26,646 nt of DNA, taken from the NCBI GenBank assembly GCA_012719195.1, contig JAAYAV010000445.1:1-26646 (forward strand), read 5' to 3'. Below, piece by piece: positions 24,446 through 26,646 of this stretch; within the stretch, counting starts at the first letter, position 1, and each line of letters begins with the position of its first letter. The translations under genes and the position numbers were made by a program. Under the pieces are notes generated by a model, which was not told where the DNA came from, did not search any database, and worked only from the letters and a program-made list of their open reading frames with translations. The stretch comes from Anaerolineae bacterium (GTDB taxonomy: Bacteria > Chloroflexota > Anaerolineae > DRVO01).

Positions 24446-24474
24446 ATTATATACTCACACCGCCCGCCGGTCAG
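24446..24474 (-). promoter_or_regulatory. Predicted promoter of the histidine kinase gene
   Basis: Minus strand: -35 CTGACC (24469-24474), 17-bp spacer, consensus -10 TATAAT (24446-24451), leader about 25-30 nt, SD GGAG and ATG 24414. Confidence 0.6.
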
Positions 24475-24484
24475 GGCTACGGCG

Positions 24485-24513
24485 TTGGCAACCCTCGCGG
24501 CCTGGCCTAGACT
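24485..24513 (+). promoter_or_regulatory. Predicted promoter of the second amidohydrolase gene
   Basis: -35 TTGGCA (24485-24490, 5 of 6), 17-bp spacer, -10 TAGACT (24508-24513), then SD GGGAGGA (24534-24540) and ATG 24545. Its -35 is only 10 bp from the -35 of the divergent kinase promoter. Confidence 0.6.
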
Positions 24514-24544
24514 AGCCCCTTGAGACCGACGCCGGGAGGATTGG

Positions 24545-25690
24545 ATGCGCTATCAGTTGGTCATCCGCGGTGGAAGAGTGCTGGACCCGGCCACGGGACG
24601 CGACGAAGTGGCCGATGTAGCCATCGCCGCCGGCCGGATCGTCCGCGTGGAGGCCGCGATCGGCGATGACGCGGAGCGCGCCTTCGACGCTCGTGGCTGC
24701 CTGGTCACGCCCGGCCTGGTGGACCTGCACACCCACGTGTACTGGGGCTCCAGCTACCTCAGCTTGGAGGCCGATCGCCACGCGCCCGGCAGCGGCACCA
24801 CCACCTGGGTGGACGCGGGCACGGCGGGGGCGAACAACTTCCCCGGCTTCCGCCGCTTCCTCATCGAGCCCGCGACGGTGCGCATCGTACCCCTGTTGAA
24901 CGTCTCGTCGCCCGGCCTCACCGCCTACAGCGGCGCCCACGAGAACGTGCGTCACTATGACGCCGACGCCGCCTACGACACCGTCCAGGCCAATCGCGAT
25001 CTGATCAAGGGTATCAAGGTGCTCGCCAGCGGCCTACAGGTGGGCGCCAACGACCTGACGCCGGTGCGCGTCGCTCGCGAGGTGGCCGAGGCGGTGGGCT
25101 TGCCGCTGATGTGCCACATCGGCGTGCCCCCGCCCGGTCTGTGGGCCATCCTGCCCATCATGCGCCCGGGCGACATCATCACCCACACCTACAAGGGCCG
25201 TACCGGCTGCCTGGTCGTCGCCGGCGGCCGGGTACGATCGGAAGCGTGGGAGGCCCGCGAGCGCGGCGTCCTCTTCGACATCGGTCACGGCTCCGGCAGC
25301 TTCTCCTGGCAGGTGGCCCGCCAGGCCCTGGAGCAGGGCTTCCCGCCCGACTCCATCTCCACCGATGTGCATACCGGCAGCATCAACGGTCCGGCGTTCG
25401 GCATGACCTCGGTGATGAGCAAGGTCCTCCACCTGGGCCTGGACCTGCCCGAGGTCGTGCGGCTCTCGACGTCCGCACCCGCGGCCATGCTGGGCATGCA
25501 GGACGAGATCGGCACCCTGCGCGAGGGCGCCTGTGCCGACGTGGCCGTGCTACGCGAAGAGGAAGGCGAGTTCCCCCTCAAGGATTGCGAGGGCGTGACT
25601 GAGTTGCTGCGCCGCCGTCTGGTCGCCGAACTGACAGTGCGCGCCGGCGTTCCGCTGGAAGCGGCCGACCTTGCACGGCGGGACGAGTGA
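24545..25690 (+). CDS. Amidohydrolase/deacetylase, dihydroorotase-like (EF_0837/AHA_3915 family), paralogue 2
   Basis: 381 residues with the same ligand set as paralogue 1: H62 and H64 (DLHTH), K158 in GIKV, H191 in MCHIG, H214 in IITHTYKG and D274 in STDVH. Long identical stretches (for example TTTWVDAG, IEPATVRIVP versus IEPAQVRIVP, KGIKV, PPPGL, GDIITH, YKGR, GCLVVAG, GSFSW, ALEQGF) show it is a true paralogue of the protein at 18770-19888. Active-site-near differences include VYWGSS in place of VTHRLD after the metal HTH and TGSINGPAFGM in place of RTSLGSGAFSL after the Asp, so substrate preference may differ. The SD GGGAGGA and its own promoter are clear. It is divergent from the histidine kinase gene and ends before a hairpin terminator. 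Confidence 0.9.
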   Translation: MRYQLVIRGGRVLDPATGRDEVADVAIAAGRIVRVEAAIGDDAERAFDARGCLVTPGLVDLHTHVYWGSSYLSLEADRHAPGSGTTTWVDAGTAGANNFPGFRRFLIEPATVRIVPLLNVSSPGLTAYSGAHENVRHYDADAAYDTVQANRDLIKGIKVLASGLQVGANDLTPVRVAREVAEAVGLPLMCHIGVPPPGLWAILPIMRPGDIITHTYKGRTGCLVVAGGRVRSEAWEARERGVLFDIGHGSGSFSWQVARQALEQGFPPDSISTDVHTGSINGPAFGMTSVMSKVLHLGLDLPEVVRLSTSAPAAMLGMQDEIGTLREGACADVAVLREEEGEFPLKDCEGVTELLRRRLVAELTVRAGVPLEAADLARRDE

Positions 25691-25753
25691 GCTTGCTCCT
25701 GCCGGCACGCGACCCCCAGGCCTACCGCGATCGGCGCAATCCTGGCGACACAA

Positions 25754-25780
25754 GGCCCAGGCCGGAACGAGGCCTGGGCC
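25754..25780. terminator. Perfect 10-bp hairpin, bidirectional terminator
   Basis: GGCCCAGGCC (25754-25763), 7-nt loop GGAACGA, then its complement GGCCTGGGCC (25771-25780). It lies between the convergent amidohydrolase and URO-D genes. There is no T-tract. The build is the same as the hairpin at 6864-6892. Confidence 0.65.
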
Positions 25781-25836
25781 CGATGATGCTATCCACCCAG
25801 AGGGGGGCATTCCCTGCCTGTTGCCGCTAGGGCGGC

Positions 25837-26646
25837 CTAGGAGTACTTGCCCAGCTCCTTGGCCCGGGCAATGAACTCGCGGTACTGCTCCAGGCCAACG
25901 CTATCGGGCACCGAGTGGTCGGTGCCGATGATGTAGCCCCCGTCTTCCATCATCGTCGGTATGACGCGCTCCATCTCCGCCCACATGCTCTCCGGCTGCT
26001 CGTAGAGCACCGCGTTCAGCCCTCCGTGGAACGCCAGCCGATCACCGTATTCTGCCTTCAGGGCAAGCGGGTCCATCCCCGCCTTCACCTCCAGCGGGTT
26101 GAGCATGTCCACGCCGGCGTCTATCAGTTCCGGAACCAAGGGGCCTAGGTTCCCACAGGAGTGGTAGTAGACGGGCAGTCCCTTGGCGTGGGCCCACTCG
26201 GCCGCGCGCTTGTCGGCCGGCTTGAAGAGCTCACGATACATCGGCACGGACATGAACTGCTTTCCCTTGAAGCCCATGTCGTTGTACCACTGGACACCGT
26301 CGAAGTGGTACCCGGCGTCCCACACCATCTCCAGCAGGGCAATGCTGGTGTCCAGCATCGTGTTGACAATGTCCATGACCCACTCCGGGTCCTCGGCCAT
26401 GGCCAGGAACAACTGCGGGCCCACCATGTGGGAGTAGGTCACCTCGAAGTTGAACCAGAGGATACCCATCACCCAGTCGCCGCGCTCGCGCCAGCGCCGA
26501 TAGTCGCGCTCCAGTTGGTCCCAGGCGATGCGGTCACGGCTCGGCTGCATCCGCTCCTTGGCCTCGGCCCACGAGGCGCGGTCCTTCACCGTATAGTCCA
26601 GATAGCCCAACGCGCCGCTCTGGTCGTGGTAGTCCTTGCGCGTGGC
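25837..26646 (-). CDS. Uroporphyrinogen decarboxylase (URO-D) family protein, probable methyltransferase type (5' truncated)
   Basis: About 270 residues are visible, and the frame remains open through the right edge (the codons read ATRKDYHDQSGALGYLDY without a stop). A TTG at 26610 is therefore not the start. The barrel pattern is URO-D-like: ILWFNFEVTYSHMVG, DGVQWYNDMGFKGKQFMSVPMYRELFKP, then YYHSCGNLGPLVPELIDAGVDMLNPLE with the His-x-Cys of HSCG, and GYIIGTDHSVPDSV near the end. The HSCG motif fits the zinc-dependent MtaA/CmuA-type methyltransferase branch rather than haem-pathway HemE. Members of this branch in environmental Chloroflexota are often near catabolic genes; true substrates are mostly unknown. 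No corrinoid protein is visible. Confidence 0.85.
   Translation of the reverse strand, partial: ATRKDYHDQSGALGYLDYTVKDRASWAEAKERMQPSRDRIAWDQLERDYRRWRERGDWVMGILWFNFEVTYSHMVGPQLFLAMAEDPEWVMDIVNTMLDTSIALLEMVWDAGYHFDGVQWYNDMGFKGKQFMSVPMYRELFKPADKRAAEWAHAKGLPVYYHSCGNLGPLVPELIDAGVDMLNPLEVKAGMDPLALKAEYGDRLAFHGGLNAVLYEQPESMWAEMERVIPTMMEDGGYIIGTDHSVPDSVGLEQYREFIARAKELGKYS

Noticed and set aside
25837..26610. Treating the URO-D gene as complete from TTG 26610
   Set aside because: The frame stays open to the window edge with family-like residues, and an N-terminal domain is missing, so it is truncated.
1..26646. CRISPR array, prophage, IS element or toxin-antitoxin pair
   Set aside because: No regularly spaced repeats, integrase, transposase, phage genes or small paired toxin genes were seen.

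Overview
The window is about 26.6 kb of dense, GC-rich bacterial chromosome. Codon third positions are mostly G or C, gaps are short, and there are no rRNA or tRNA genes, prophage genes, transposases or CRISPR arrays. Several features recall environmental Chloroflexota (Anaerolineae-like lineages): single-span proteins with Thr/Pro-rich linkers, GT39 transferases with beta-rich tails, a COG1237 hydrolase, EF_0837-type amidohydrolases and a URO-D family protein. The phylum is an inference from protein style; no marker gene was tested.

Layout. (1) 1-764 is the 3' end of a membrane-glycosyltransferase-like gene. (2) 860-3318 is a probable operon: GNAT acetyltransferase, ribose-phosphate pyrophosphokinase (prs) and PfkB sugar kinase. 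It ends at a 24-nt near-palindrome facing the next unit. (3) On the minus strand, 3376-4389 holds an ECF sigma factor followed by a cysteine-free single-span membrane protein, a possible sigma/anti-sigma pair. (4) 4526-6845 encodes an M19 dipeptidase and a GH4 NAD-dependent glycosidase with an atypical metal-site motif. It ends in a perfect 11-bp hairpin. (5) 6915-7619 (minus) is a DUF4013 membrane protein, followed by a gene-free 437-bp gap with a 93-bp inverted-repeat element. (6) 8057-11229 holds an anchored GH99-like hydrolase, then an SDR oxidoreductase with an extra C-terminal domain, overlapping a DUF6504-like gene. (7) 11250-16004 holds a PA14-domain anchored protein, a small hypothetical gene, a GT39 transferase that looks leaderless, and an anchored protein with an Ig-like domain. 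(8) 16022-16855 (minus) is a metallo-beta-lactamase-fold hydrolase. (9) 17021-25690 holds a family 5 solute-binding protein and an amidohydrolase, then a 1509-residue multi-PAS histidine kinase on the minus strand, then a second paralogous amidohydrolase divergent from the kinase. (10) The right edge cuts a URO-D/methyltransferase-like gene.

Taken together, the genes suggest a heterotroph that breaks down glycans and peptides: GH4, GH99-like, dipeptidase, a peptide/sugar-binding protein, amidohydrolases and a sugar kinase. It also displays anchored proteins on its surface and has large cytoplasmic sensing capacity. No single obvious new defence or mobile system is visible. The strongest candidates for new biology are the GH4 variant with a CEQ signature, the sigma/membrane-protein pair, the SDR fusion with its overlapping partner, and the kinase flanked by two paralogous amidohydrolases with back-to-back promoters.
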